A DNA stretch of 11,584 bases from CAZXVW01 sp964644025 (lineage in GTDB: Bacteria > Acidobacteriota > Terriglobia > Bryobacterales > Bryobacteraceae): positions 1-11,584 of the forward strand of contig CAZXVW010000139.1 of assembly GCA_964644025.1 (NCBI GenBank). The letters are read 5' to 3'. Position numbers and translations under genes: made by a program. Below the pieces are notes generated by a model. That model saw nothing but the letters and a program-made list of their open reading frames with translations. It was not told where the DNA came from and made no database searches. Positions 1-6,662 of this stretch are shown in pieces (within the stretch, counting starts at the first letter, position 1; each line of letters starts with the position of its first letter).

Positions 1-30
1 GGGGATCTGCCCGGCAAACAATCCAAGCAG

Positions 31-37
31 AAGGAGG
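31..37 (+). promoter_or_regulatory. Shine-Dalgarno site of the CocE-type hydrolase gene
   Basis: AAGGAGG lies 6 nt before the ATG at 44. It is a near-perfect anti-16S match at good spacing and fixes the start. No promoter can be assigned, because only 30 nt of upstream sequence are in the window. Confidence 0.85.
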
Positions 38-43
38 TTCATC

Positions 44-1723
44 ATGCGAGCTAGTGTTTCGAATCTGACTCGCCGCTGGCTGGCGATCGCGGCGCTGCTG
101 GGGCTGGCCGCAGTGGTGGGCCGGACGGCGCCGTATGATTTCCGGGTGCAAGAGGTGAAGATCCCGATGTCGGACGGCGGGCGCCTGGCCGCCGACGTCT
201 ACCTGCCGGGCGACGGCAAGTACCCGGTGATCCTTACGATCACCATGTCCAGCAAGCGGCAAGCGACGAGGAAGTTTTTCCCGCGCGCCGCCTTTTACGA
301 GTCCGGCGATTACGCACTGGTGTGCGTGGAGCGCCGGGGGAGCTTCGGTTCGGCGGACAATCCGCGGCGGCCGGGGATCAATCCCGACGGCTGGGACGGG
401 CATGACGTGGTCGAGTGGATCGCCGCCCAGCCCTGGTGTGACGGTAAAGTCGGCATGTGGGGTGCGTCGAACCAGGGCAAGATCCAGTACGCTACCGCGA
501 TGACGCAGCCGCCCCACTTGGTATGCATCATGCCGGCGGAGACCACGCCCGCCACGCGCGAGTACGGTTCAATAGGCGTTCCGTACTCGCGCATCTACCC
601 CGGCGGCGTGCTGCGGCTGGAGATGCTGCAGAAGGCGCTCGGCGATGCACAGCGCAAGGCTGGCCAGCCGGGCACGGGAGTGGCGGAAATGGCTCGCCGG
701 CACCCTCTCGACGACGGGTTTTTCCAGCGGCCGAAACAGGCGCCCACGCTCGAGGACGTCCACGTCCCGGTGATGGCCATCGGCTCGTGGTTTGACAACG
801 ATATCAACCGGGCGACCGCGGGACTGTTCAATGAGATTCTCCGCCGGACGGATCCCCGGTTGCGGAAGTATCACCGCCTGCTGATCGGCCCCTGGACACA
901 CAACGGCGTCTACACTGATGGAAAGCAGGGACAACTGGAATTTCGCGGCGCGGCGGCCGTTTACAAACGACGGGAAAAACAGTTCTTCGACTACTGGCTG
1001 CGGGGAATCGAAAACGGCGAGCCGGAGGCGGCCCCCGTCACCTGGTACCAGATGGGTGTCAACAAGTGGCGCACGGCCGAGACGTGGCCGCCGCCCGGCG
1101 TCAGGCAAATCCCGTTCTACCTGTGGGGCGAGGGGCGCCTGGCCCGGCAGAAGCCCCCGGCGGGCGTGGCGCCGGATCGCTTCGTGAGCAACCCGGAGAA
1201 TCCGGTCCCGACCGTCGGTGGCCAGAACAAGCAGCCGACATTTGGCAAGGGGCCCTACGACCAGCGGGAAAAGGTCGAGGCGCATCCCGACGTGCTGCTG
1301 TTCTCCACGGCGCCGCTGGATGAGGACCTGAGCATTGCCGGAGACATCAACGTTCGGGTGTTTCTCGCTTCCGATTCCGAAGACACCGACGTGGCTTTCC
1401 GGTTGACCGACGTGTTCCCGGACGGCCGCTCCATGCTTCTGCGGGACGGGATCCTTCGCATGAGCCTGCGCAATACCCGCCGGCGGTACGAATTCCTGAC
1501 CCCTGGGCGGATTTACGAAGGGACCATCGGCACCATACCGCTGGCCTACACGTGGCTGAAGGGACACCGGGTACGGCTGATTATCTCGTCGAGCAACTAC
1601 CCCCGCTACGACGTCAACACGAACACCCGCGATAAGCGGGGGAAACCGAAGATCGCCACCAACAAGCTCTACCACGACGCCGAGCATCCGTCGGCACTCG
1701 TGCTTCCGGCACTCGGGGAGTAG
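44..1723 (+). CDS. Exported CocE/NonD family hydrolase (X-Pro dipeptidyl-peptidase S15-like)
   Basis: This is a serine hydrolase of the CocE/NonD family, which contains esterases, acylases and acyl-peptidases; the substrate cannot be told from sequence. Residues 1-29 look like a Sec signal peptide: basic TRR, hydrophobic WLAIAALLGLAAVVG, likely cleavage after RTA. An alpha/beta-hydrolase core follows. The nucleophile elbow is GASNQG with Ser142, the acid is Asp251 in GSWFD, and the base is His286 in GPWTH, in family order and spacing. From about residue 330 to the end is the beta-rich X-Pro dipeptidyl-peptidase C-terminal domain (APLDEDLSIAGDINVRVFLASD, and later WLKGHRVRLIISSSNYPRYD). The length of 559 aa is normal. 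The family usually has Tyr after the nucleophile (GxSYxG); here it is Asn. The gene stands alone and converges on the sulfatase gene. The family call is firm, the substrate unknown. Confidence 0.93.
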   Translation: MRASVSNLTRRWLAIAALLGLAAVVGRTAPYDFRVQEVKIPMSDGGRLAADVYLPGDGKYPVILTITMSSKRQATRKFFPRAAFYESGDYALVCVERRGSFGSADNPRRPGINPDGWDGHDVVEWIAAQPWCDGKVGMWGASNQGKIQYATAMTQPPHLVCIMPAETTPATREYGSIGVPYSRIYPGGVLRLEMLQKALGDAQRKAGQPGTGVAEMARRHPLDDGFFQRPKQAPTLEDVHVPVMAIGSWFDNDINRATAGLFNEILRRTDPRLRKYHRLLIGPWTHNGVYTDGKQGQLEFRGAAAVYKRREKQFFDYWLRGIENGEPEAAPVTWYQMGVNKWRTAETWPPPGVRQIPFYLWGEGRLARQKPPAGVAPDRFVSNPENPVPTVGGQNKQPTFGKGPYDQREKVEAHPDVLLFSTAPLDEDLSIAGDINVRVFLASDSEDTDVAFRLTDVFPDGRSMLLRDGILRMSLRNTRRRYEFLTPGRIYEGTIGTIPLAYTWLKGHRVRLIISSSNYPRYDVNTNTRDKRGKPKIATNKLYHDAEHPSALVLPALGE

Positions 1724-1728
1724 GACAC

Positions 1729-1745
1729 AGCGCCCGGCCCGCGCT
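1729..1745. other. Short hairpin just after the hydrolase stop
   Basis: AGCGC and GCGCT pair as a 5-bp stem around a 7-nt loop, beginning 6 nt after the TAG. There is no T-run, so as an intrinsic terminator it is weak. It could equally be chance in GC-rich DNA. Confidence 0.2.
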
Positions 1746-1756
1746 CAGTGAAAGAT

Positions 1757-1804
1757 CTACCCGCTGCGGGGGGTGGACTCACACGCGGGCTCCTCACTCC
1801 CGCC
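1757..1804. repeat. Degenerate REP-like palindromic element, copy 1
   Basis: This segment shares the string GGGTGGACTC (1771-1780), a following GCGGG arm and ACTCCCGCC (1796-1804), in the same order and orientation, with the element at 3631-3682. GCGGG (1785-1789) can pair with CCCGC (1799-1803). It is a few bases shorter than copy 2 and has lost the first small stem. It lies just beyond the phosphatase-tail remnant, the same relative place that copy 2 has beyond the intact phosphatase gene, which suggests both were duplicated together. Confidence 0.55.
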
Positions 1805-1810
1805 TTCCGC

Positions 1811-1912
1811 TCACAGCAATGCCCGCGGGAACTTCCTGTCGCCCGCCGACTGGGCCTCCACCGAAACGCCAACCCGCAACGTCGAGAGACCGCCGGTAAG
1901 TACGCCGGGAGA
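1811..1912 (-). pseudogene. Remnant of a PhoD-like phosphatase 3' end, in frame behind the sulfatase stop
   Basis: Reading on past the sulfatase TAG in the same frame gives 33 codons ending at TGA (1811-1813). They begin SPGVLTGGLSTLRVGV and end KFPRALL. The intact phosphatase at 3776-6535 has SPGVFTTGGLYTVRVGV after the same ITRAHG motif and ends KKLRVEFR. Relative to that gene, the remnant lacks one codon in the first block and about 12 codons in the middle; both losses keep the frame. The codon before SPGV is TAC (Tyr) in the phosphatase and TAG here. I read this as a decayed duplicated 3' end. A sulfatase that once carried this tail as a fused extension is the alternative. Confidence 0.6.
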
Positions 1913-1950
1913 CTAAGCCCAGCCGTGGGCGCGGGTGATGTTCAGCGCTT
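1872..1950. repeat. Direct repeat copy 1 (phosphatase-tail repeat spanning the sulfatase stop)
   Basis: This stretch matches 3873-3954 at 67 of 79 positions by hand alignment, with one 3-nt gap. It includes an exact 19-nt block (1920-1938) and an exact 14-nt block (1884-1897). It covers the last codons of the sulfatase (NITRAHGWA) and the start of the remnant behind its stop. Copy 2 lies wholly inside the phosphatase gene. Confidence 0.8.
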
Positions 1951-3502
1951 GGCGCAGATCGATGCCGTCCTTGTTGTCTCCGTATTGCTCGCGAAGCTGG
2001 ACCAGCCTCTCCACCAGCCCGGAGATAACCTTCCGGTAGCCGGGATCTTGAAAGGCATTGTGCATCTCGTACGGATCCGTCTCCAGATCGTAGAACTCCC
2101 AGAACGGCGCTCCCAGCGGCCGTTGCGATCCGCGAACCTGCGTTTTTCCATCGGGTCCCCGGTCGCTGTCGTAGAAGTAGATCAGCTTGTACCTCGCCGT
2201 GCGCACGCCCAGGTGAGCTGGCACGTTGAAGTGGGCGCGGTTCATCCAATAGCGATAGTAGATGGCGTCCCGCCACGCACCGGGCTTGTTTCCCAGCAGG
2301 ATTTCCCGGAAGCTTTGCCCTTGCATGCTTGACGGCGGCTTGACACCGGCGGCGTCGAGCATTGTCGGGGCAAAATCGAGGTTCTGCACCAGGGCCTTGC
2401 TGGTGCTGCCGGCCGGCGTGTGTCCGGGCCAGCGCACCAGCAGCGGGATGCGCAGCGAGGGCTCATACATCAGCCGCTTGTCGTAGAGGCCGTGCTCGCC
2501 GAGGAAGTATCCCTGATCGGAGGTGTAGAAGACGATGGTGTTGTCCGCCAGTCCTTCCCTGTCCAGGAAGTCGAGAACGCGCCCCACGTTCTCGTCAACC
2601 GAGTGGACACACTGCAAGTAGCGCCGCATGAAGATGCGGTACTGAGCGTGCTTCAACTCGCGCCCGGTGAGTCCCGACAGCCGTTTCTCCCAGCCTTCGA
2701 TCTCTGCGGAGGTGTATTGGACCCGCTCCAGGAACCGGCGCCATCGCGGATCGCCGTATCCGAGGTGCTTGCGGCCCACTTTCTCGGTCGTCTCCATCAG
2801 CGCGGTCCGGCCGCTGACGTCTTCGAACAGCGTGGGCGGCTCGGGAATCGGGGAAGAGAACAGGCCGCGGTGCTCGTTCTTCGGAATAAAGTTGTCGTGC
2901 GGCGCCTTGTGATGGTACATGAGGAAAAACGGCCGGTCCTTGGGCCGCTTGCCGAGGAACTCGAGAGCGAAGTTCCCGATGAGGTCCGTCACGTATCCCT
3001 GGTGCCGGACCCGCTTCTCGTACTCGCCCGTGTGCAGGAAGAACGGATCGTAGTAACGCCCCTGGCCCGGGAGCACAGCGTAGAAATCGAAACCGGCCGG
3101 CTCGGCGTGCAAGTGCCACTTGCCGACCACGCCCGTGTAGTAGCCCGCATCCCGCAGCAGCCTGGGCAGGAGTTGCCGGGACCCCTCCAGCCGGTCGGCG
3201 AGTCCCAGGACCCCGGTAACGTGGCTGTGCTGACCGGAAACCAGCACCGCCCGGGAGGGCGTGCAGATTGAGTTTGTCACCATGGCGGCGTCGAATCGCA
3301 TGCCCTGGCTGGCCAGCCGGTCGATATTTGGCGTGGCGATAAGGCGCGAATTGTAAGCGCTGATCGCCGGGGCCGCGTGGTCATCGCTCATGATGAACAG
3401 GATGTTCGGGCGCGCTGTCCGCCCCCGCTGCTGCCCGCCGGTGGCAAGGGAAGGCGCCAGGCTCGTCGTCAGGGAGCGATTCAGAAAGTTCCGTCTTGTC
3501 AT
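1913..3502 (-). CDS. Tat-exported sulfatase (S1 family, formylglycine type)
   Basis: The protein hydrolyses sulfate esters, probably on a glycan outside the cytoplasm. The N-terminus TRRNFLNRSLTTSL is a twin-arginine leader. The mature part starts RPNILFIMSDDH, with metal-binding Asp40 and Asp41. C80-TPS-R84 is the CxPxR signature in which FGE oxidises the Cys to formylglycine; no maturase gene is in this window. GKWHL is at 127-131, HKAPH near 193-200, and SDQGYFLGEHGLYDKR further on. The layout and the FYDLETDPYEMHN region near the end recall the N-acetylglucosamine-6-sulfatase/mucin-desulfating branch, but the substrate is not proven. The length of 529 aa is normal. GGAGG sits only 1 nt before the ATG, too close to serve; AAGGCGG farther up (about 9 nt) is the likelier ribosome site. 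Oddity: the last residues, NITRAHGWA, match the tail motif of the neighbouring phosphatase, suggesting recombination at the 3' end. Confidence 0.94.
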   Translation of the reverse strand: MTRRNFLNRSLTTSLAPSLATGGQQRGRTARPNILFIMSDDHAAPAISAYNSRLIATPNIDRLASQGMRFDAAMVTNSICTPSRAVLVSGQHSHVTGVLGLADRLEGSRQLLPRLLRDAGYYTGVVGKWHLHAEPAGFDFYAVLPGQGRYYDPFFLHTGEYEKRVRHQGYVTDLIGNFALEFLGKRPKDRPFFLMYHHKAPHDNFIPKNEHRGLFSSPIPEPPTLFEDVSGRTALMETTEKVGRKHLGYGDPRWRRFLERVQYTSAEIEGWEKRLSGLTGRELKHAQYRIFMRRYLQCVHSVDENVGRVLDFLDREGLADNTIVFYTSDQGYFLGEHGLYDKRLMYEPSLRIPLLVRWPGHTPAGSTSKALVQNLDFAPTMLDAAGVKPPSSMQGQSFREILLGNKPGAWRDAIYYRYWMNRAHFNVPAHLGVRTARYKLIYFYDSDRGPDGKTQVRGSQRPLGAPFWEFYDLETDPYEMHNAFQDPGYRKVISGLVERLVQLREQYGDNKDGIDLRQALNITRAHGWA

Positions 3503-3542
3503 TCCTCCACCCGCCTTCTGACCTCTCGGTAACGGTGGCTAC

Positions 3543-3574
3543 ATTATACCGGCCGGCGTCGCCGGCGGTGTCAA
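3543..3574 (-). promoter_or_regulatory. Sulfatase promoter with a palindromic 20-bp spacer
   Basis: On the minus strand there is a perfect -35 TTGACA (3569-3574) and a perfect -10 TATAAT (3543-3548), separated by 20 bp, which is longer than the usual 17. The spacer holds a perfect 15-nt palindrome, GCCGGCG-A-CGCCGGC (3552-3566), centred within half a base of the spacer midpoint. The predicted transcription start near 3536 gives a leader of about 34 nt. A long spacer filled by a dyad is the known layout of MerR-family-controlled promoters. The hexamers are seen; the regulator class is inference. Confidence 0.65.
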
Positions 3575-3630
3575 CAACGCTGGGATACCGACGATTCGAA
3601 CCCAATTTCGGCGCGTTGCCGTGCACCGCT

Positions 3631-3682
3631 CGCTGCCACCTATGGGTGGACTCTCAGCCCCCGCGGGAGTCTTACTCCCGCC
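3631..3682. repeat. REP-like double hairpin, copy 2
   Basis: Two palindromes lie side by side. CCACC (3636-3640) pairs with GGTGG (3645-3649) around TATG. GCGGGAGT (3663-3670) pairs perfectly with ACTCCCGC (3674-3681) around CTT. No T-run follows on either strand, so this is a weak Rho-independent terminator. It is better read as a repetitive extragenic palindrome downstream of the phosphatase gene, perhaps protecting the mRNA end. A degenerate copy is at 1757-1804. Confidence 0.65.
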
Positions 3683-3687
3683 AGCTA

Positions 3688-3743
3688 CGCACCACCGACC
3701 ACCGACCAGCGACCAAGGACTAGCGACCAGGCACCAGCGACCG
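3688..3743. repeat. Heptameric short tandem repeat, 8 copies
   Basis: Eight back-to-back 7-bp units follow the pattern (G/C)CGACCA with substitutions, 56 bp in all with no indel: CGCACCA, CCGACCA, CCGACCA, GCGACCA, AGGACTA, GCGACCA, GGCACCA, GCGACCG. On the other strand the unit reads TGGTCGC. It sits between the REP-like hairpin and the phosphatase stop codon (33 bp away). The matching place near copy 1 (after 1804) has no such tract. It is not coding and not a CRISPR, since there are no spacers. Similar heptamers are known as STRRs in cyanobacteria. Confidence 0.85.
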
Positions 3744-3775
3744 CGCCCCCGCCCGCGCTTGCAACCGGCTTCGGG

Positions 3776-6535
3776 CTAGCGGAATTCAACCCGCAGCTTC
3801 TTCTCGCCGCGCCGCGGGCCTGGTCTAAGATCCTTGGCCGTCCACCAGGCGCTGCTCCGCTCGGGCACTCCCACCCGCACGGTGTAGAGACCGCCGGTAG
3901 TAAATACACCGGGAGAGTAAACCGAGCCGTGGGCGCGGGTGATTTTCACGGCTTCGCCCGTGGCCTGGTCGATGATCTGGATGACGGCGTTCCGCGAGTC
4001 TTGCATTTCCAGGTCAGGCAGCCAGGCGACCGGCCGCCGGCCGTCCAGTTCCTCGAACCGCAGCGTGACGGGCCAGCCCGGGAATGGCTTGCCGCCGGCC
4101 TGCGGGTCAGCATCGTGCGGCCAGCACTCGACCGTCACGGTGTGCGTATCTTTGTGAAATCTCACGACGCCGTAACCGTCGCCGTGGGAGGCGCGAATCT
4201 GATCGCCGAGTCCTTGCCGGGCTTCCTCCACCGGGATCAGGTACCGCTGGCGCAGCCGCTGCCCGAGCAGGGAGCGCCGCTCGGGGTTGGCTACGGCGAT
4301 CATGCGGAAGAAGTTGCCGAACCCGTCGCTGAATTCCCCGAGGTAATCCGGCTGTCCGGGGGCGCGGCCCCGGCCCGGCTGCTTGGGATAGAACCAGCGC
4401 CAGAAGATGTTGCCCATGGCCGGCACGGCGAATTCGTACACCGCGTCGGAAGGGTGCTCCACCCCCAGCCGCGCGAACGTCGCCAGGTGCTGGTCACCGC
4501 TCAGGACAAATGCTCCGCACCGGCGAAACAGCCGCACCGCTTCATCCCGTCGCGGCTTTGGGAAACCGCCGGTGTCGCGGTCGGCGCCAATCGTACCGTC
4601 GAAGCTGACGTGCATCGAGGCGTAGATCGTCTGGCTGACCACGCACTTGAACTGCTGGCCCCGCCAGTTCTCGCCCCATTCGCGTAGCATTTGCTTCTGC
4701 CGCTGGCCGAGCAGCACCTGGCGGTCCGGATCGGTGACTGCGCCGGGGGACTTGAACTTGCGATCCTCGAGCACCGCGAAGCCCACGCCGCCCCAGGTAA
4801 ACCGGGTGTAGTAGTTGCTGATCCCGTTCCGGACGGGTGTGGGGTCATAGGCGTCCGGTAAATGGCCGGTCTGCGTGCGGTGCACCATGTTCACGAAATA
4901 GGGTGAGCACAGGTAGCCGCCGTCGCCGTTAAAACCAGTGATATTCAATCGGCCGCCCCAGCCCCACAGGTTGCCGTGGTAGACATCGTGGTCGTCGGGC
5001 TGAACGATTGCCGGGAGATGGTTGGTGAGACCGCGGAACGACCAGTGCCACAGGAGCCACTTGTACAGGTAATCCTCCTTCGGCTCCACGCTGCTGTCGG
5101 CCGGGGTCGGCTTGCCCTGGTAAACCTGGTCACCGGTGAAGAACAGAATATCGACGTTCTGCTTTTTCACCGCCTGGACCGCGTCGGCGAAGGGCATCCA
5201 GACGTTGGCCGGTGTCCAGCGGCCCACCACGATCTCGCCCGGCTTCGGTTTCGGGCCGGCCATCGATGCGATGCGCCCCACCACGCCCATGCCGGTGAAC
5301 CCGGCGATGCTCACCGTTGGCTGGTCGACCGGGTCGCAGGCGATCCGGGTCTGGTAGGAATACACCTTGCCGTTGATGTCGCGGAAAACGACTCGCGTCA
5401 GCGCCTCGCGGCTGGCGTCCCAATCCTCGACCCGGAAGGGCACGTAGAAATCCGGCGCGATCACCGGTTTCGGCCCGTCGATTACTTTCCAGCCGCCGCC
5501 GGCTGTCTTCACCTCCAGGCGCGCCAACAGGCGCCTGGTCTGGCGCCGCCGCGCTGCCGCCGAACCACCCCGCGCCCCGGGCGCCCGCAGAGCCACCTGG
5601 TCGCCCAGAGGCATGAACTGCGCCGAGAGTTTCAGCACGTGGTTCGAGACGCTGTATAGCGTGCCCGCGATGGGGCCGAATGCGCGCTCGGGGTGGTGAA
5701 CCAGGCGCCCGCCGCCCACCCGGAAAGACCGGAACACGTGCACCACGTCGCGTCCGGCGCTGTGAGAAACCAGCGCGACGTTGCCGCGAAGCCGCCGGGC
5801 CGGGATGCCTCGCAATTCCGCGGCTCCCAGCAGACGGGCTCCGGTCCGGCTCCACGCCGAAAGGCGCAAGTCATAGTTGCCCTGTCCAGCCGGGATGCCT
5901 TCCAGATCCAGCGCCACCGGCTCGCGCCCCAGGCGGACCGCACCCCCGGCGATCGTGTCTTGCCCGGCGAGCAGCGGATAATCGGCGGCATTGGTTTCGG
6001 CGCCCATGTCGCGAAACACAAGCCGGCCGCCCCGGTCTGCTTCGATCACCGCCAGGATGCCGCCACCCTTGCCCGGAAGCTGCTGAATGAGCGCTGCGCC
6101 GCGATAGTCCAGCTTGCCCTCGCCGGCCCCCACCAGGAAGCCGGCGAATCCGGCCGTCTCGGAGCCGGGGGCCAGGGCCACGTTCACTTCCAGCTCAAAC
6201 CGTTCGTTGCGTTCCTCAAGCCCGTAAGTCAGCAGGTGCGCCGTCCGGCATGGTGCCCGCTGGGCCGCATCACACACCAGCGCGCCGTCGTTGACATACC
6301 AATCCTGGAGCCGGTTGCACCAGATGCTCTCTCCGGCCCAGCGGCGCTGGTTAACCCCGCTCCAGTCCGCTGTTGCCGCCAGATTCTCCAGCCGCTGGAC
6401 GGGTTCCCCATTGGACCACTTTGCTTCCACCGCACAGGCCGGCCACACGCCTGCCAGCACGGCGGAGACGGCCACAATCACCGGAATTTGGCGCCGGCGA
6501 ATCCTCTGCCGGCTTCTCCTGATCGTTCTGTGCAC
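3776..6535 (-). CDS. Exported PhoD-like metallophosphatase with N-terminal accessory domain
   Basis: This is a 919-aa secreted phosphoesterase of the PhoD-like superfamily. Start choice: GTG at 6535 has AAGGGAG 7 nt upstream, whereas the ATG at 6568 (adding 11 residues) has no good ribosome site. From the GTG, the signal peptide is RRSRQRIRRR, then IPVIVAVSAVLAGVW, with likely cleavage after AVEA. Residues of about 60-230 form a beta-rich region (RFELEVNVALAPGSETAGFAGFLVGAG) resembling concanavalin-like/DUF1080 sandwiches; this is tentative. The phosphatase domain has GDQVYQG (Asp469), DDHDVYHGN (514-522) and SGDQH (679-683), the expected metal-binding motifs. The C-terminal part (about 800-919) is a beta-type tail containing ITRAHG and SPGVFTTGGLYTVRVG. 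The substrate is unknown. The gene diverges from the aldo/keto reductase and is followed by a tandem repeat and a palindrome. Its 3' end is partly duplicated behind the sulfatase gene. Confidence 0.9.
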   Translation of the reverse strand: MHRTIRRSRQRIRRRQIPVIVAVSAVLAGVWPACAVEAKWSNGEPVQRLENLAATADWSGVNQRRWAGESIWCNRLQDWYVNDGALVCDAAQRAPCRTAHLLTYGLEERNERFELEVNVALAPGSETAGFAGFLVGAGEGKLDYRGAALIQQLPGKGGGILAVIEADRGGRLVFRDMGAETNAADYPLLAGQDTIAGGAVRLGREPVALDLEGIPAGQGNYDLRLSAWSRTGARLLGAAELRGIPARRLRGNVALVSHSAGRDVVHVFRSFRVGGGRLVHHPERAFGPIAGTLYSVSNHVLKLSAQFMPLGDQVALRAPGARGGSAAARRRQTRRLLARLEVKTAGGGWKVIDGPKPVIAPDFYVPFRVEDWDASREALTRVVFRDINGKVYSYQTRIACDPVDQPTVSIAGFTGMGVVGRIASMAGPKPKPGEIVVGRWTPANVWMPFADAVQAVKKQNVDILFFTGDQVYQGKPTPADSSVEPKEDYLYKWLLWHWSFRGLTNHLPAIVQPDDHDVYHGNLWGWGGRLNITGFNGDGGYLCSPYFVNMVHRTQTGHLPDAYDPTPVRNGISNYYTRFTWGGVGFAVLEDRKFKSPGAVTDPDRQVLLGQRQKQMLREWGENWRGQQFKCVVSQTIYASMHVSFDGTIGADRDTGGFPKPRRDEAVRLFRRCGAFVLSGDQHLATFARLGVEHPSDAVYEFAVPAMGNIFWRWFYPKQPGRGRAPGQPDYLGEFSDGFGNFFRMIAVANPERRSLLGQRLRQRYLIPVEEARQGLGDQIRASHGDGYGVVRFHKDTHTVTVECWPHDADPQAGGKPFPGWPVTLRFEELDGRRPVAWLPDLEMQDSRNAVIQIIDQATGEAVKITRAHGSVYSPGVFTTGGLYTVRVGVPERSSAWWTAKDLRPGPRRGEKKLRVEFR
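3873..3954. repeat. Direct repeat copy 2 (inside the phosphatase 3' end)
   Basis: This is the partner of 1872-1950, about 85 percent identical by hand with one 3-nt gap. Here it is coding and encodes the KITRAHG to VRVG stretch of the phosphatase C-terminal tail. The two copies are in direct orientation about 2.0 kb apart, with the whole sulfatase gene and its promoter between them. Confidence 0.8.
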
Positions 6536-6542
6536 TTTGTTA

Positions 6543-6549
6543 CTCCCTT
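6543..6549 (-). promoter_or_regulatory. Shine-Dalgarno site selecting a GTG start for the phosphatase
   Basis: AAGGGAG on the minus strand ends 7 nt before GTG at 6535. The alternative ATG at 6568 lies upstream of this site and has only a distant AGAGAG. This decides the start in favour of GTG. Confidence 0.65.
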
Positions 6550-6650
6550 CAGTGCCGGGCCGGCTCATTCGCGGTCCGTGCTCTCTTACGCTAATACGCT
6601 GCGAGGCTCGCTTTCCAGTGGGTGCCGCTCCCGCGCCAGGCCGGCCCCGT

Positions 6651-6656
6651 TACAAT
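6651..6656 (+). promoter_or_regulatory. -10 box placing transcription start at the reductase ATG
   Basis: TACAAT ends 6 nt before the ATG at 6663, so a sigma70-type start would fall on or next to the A of the ATG. No recognisable -35 hexamer lies 16-18 bp upstream. GGAG at 6657-6660 is only 2 nt from the ATG, too close to work as a ribosome site. Together these suggest a leaderless mRNA. Confidence 0.45.
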
Positions 6657-6662
6657 GGAGCA

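Noticed and set aside
569..1687. Long open frame antisense to the CocE-type hydrolase gene
   Set aside because: It has no family motif and low-complexity Arg/Pro/Val-rich composition. It lies in the shadow frame expected opposite a GC-rich gene, and the sense frame has a full catalytic triad.
3688..3743. CRISPR-like array
   Set aside because: Units are contiguous 7-mers with no spacers, far shorter than CRISPR repeats, and no cas genes are present.
5515..5538. Perfect 8-bp inverted repeat (CCAGGCGC/GCGCCTGG) inside the phosphatase gene
   Set aside because: It is explained by repeated Arg-Leu codons in the local protein sequence (RLLARL). Nothing else marks it as regulatory.
6291..6662. Upstream extension of the aldo/keto reductase frame
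   Set aside because: It would overlap the phosphatase 5' end antisense, puts the twin-arginine leader in mid-protein, and has no supporting motif. The ATG at 6663 is the natural start.
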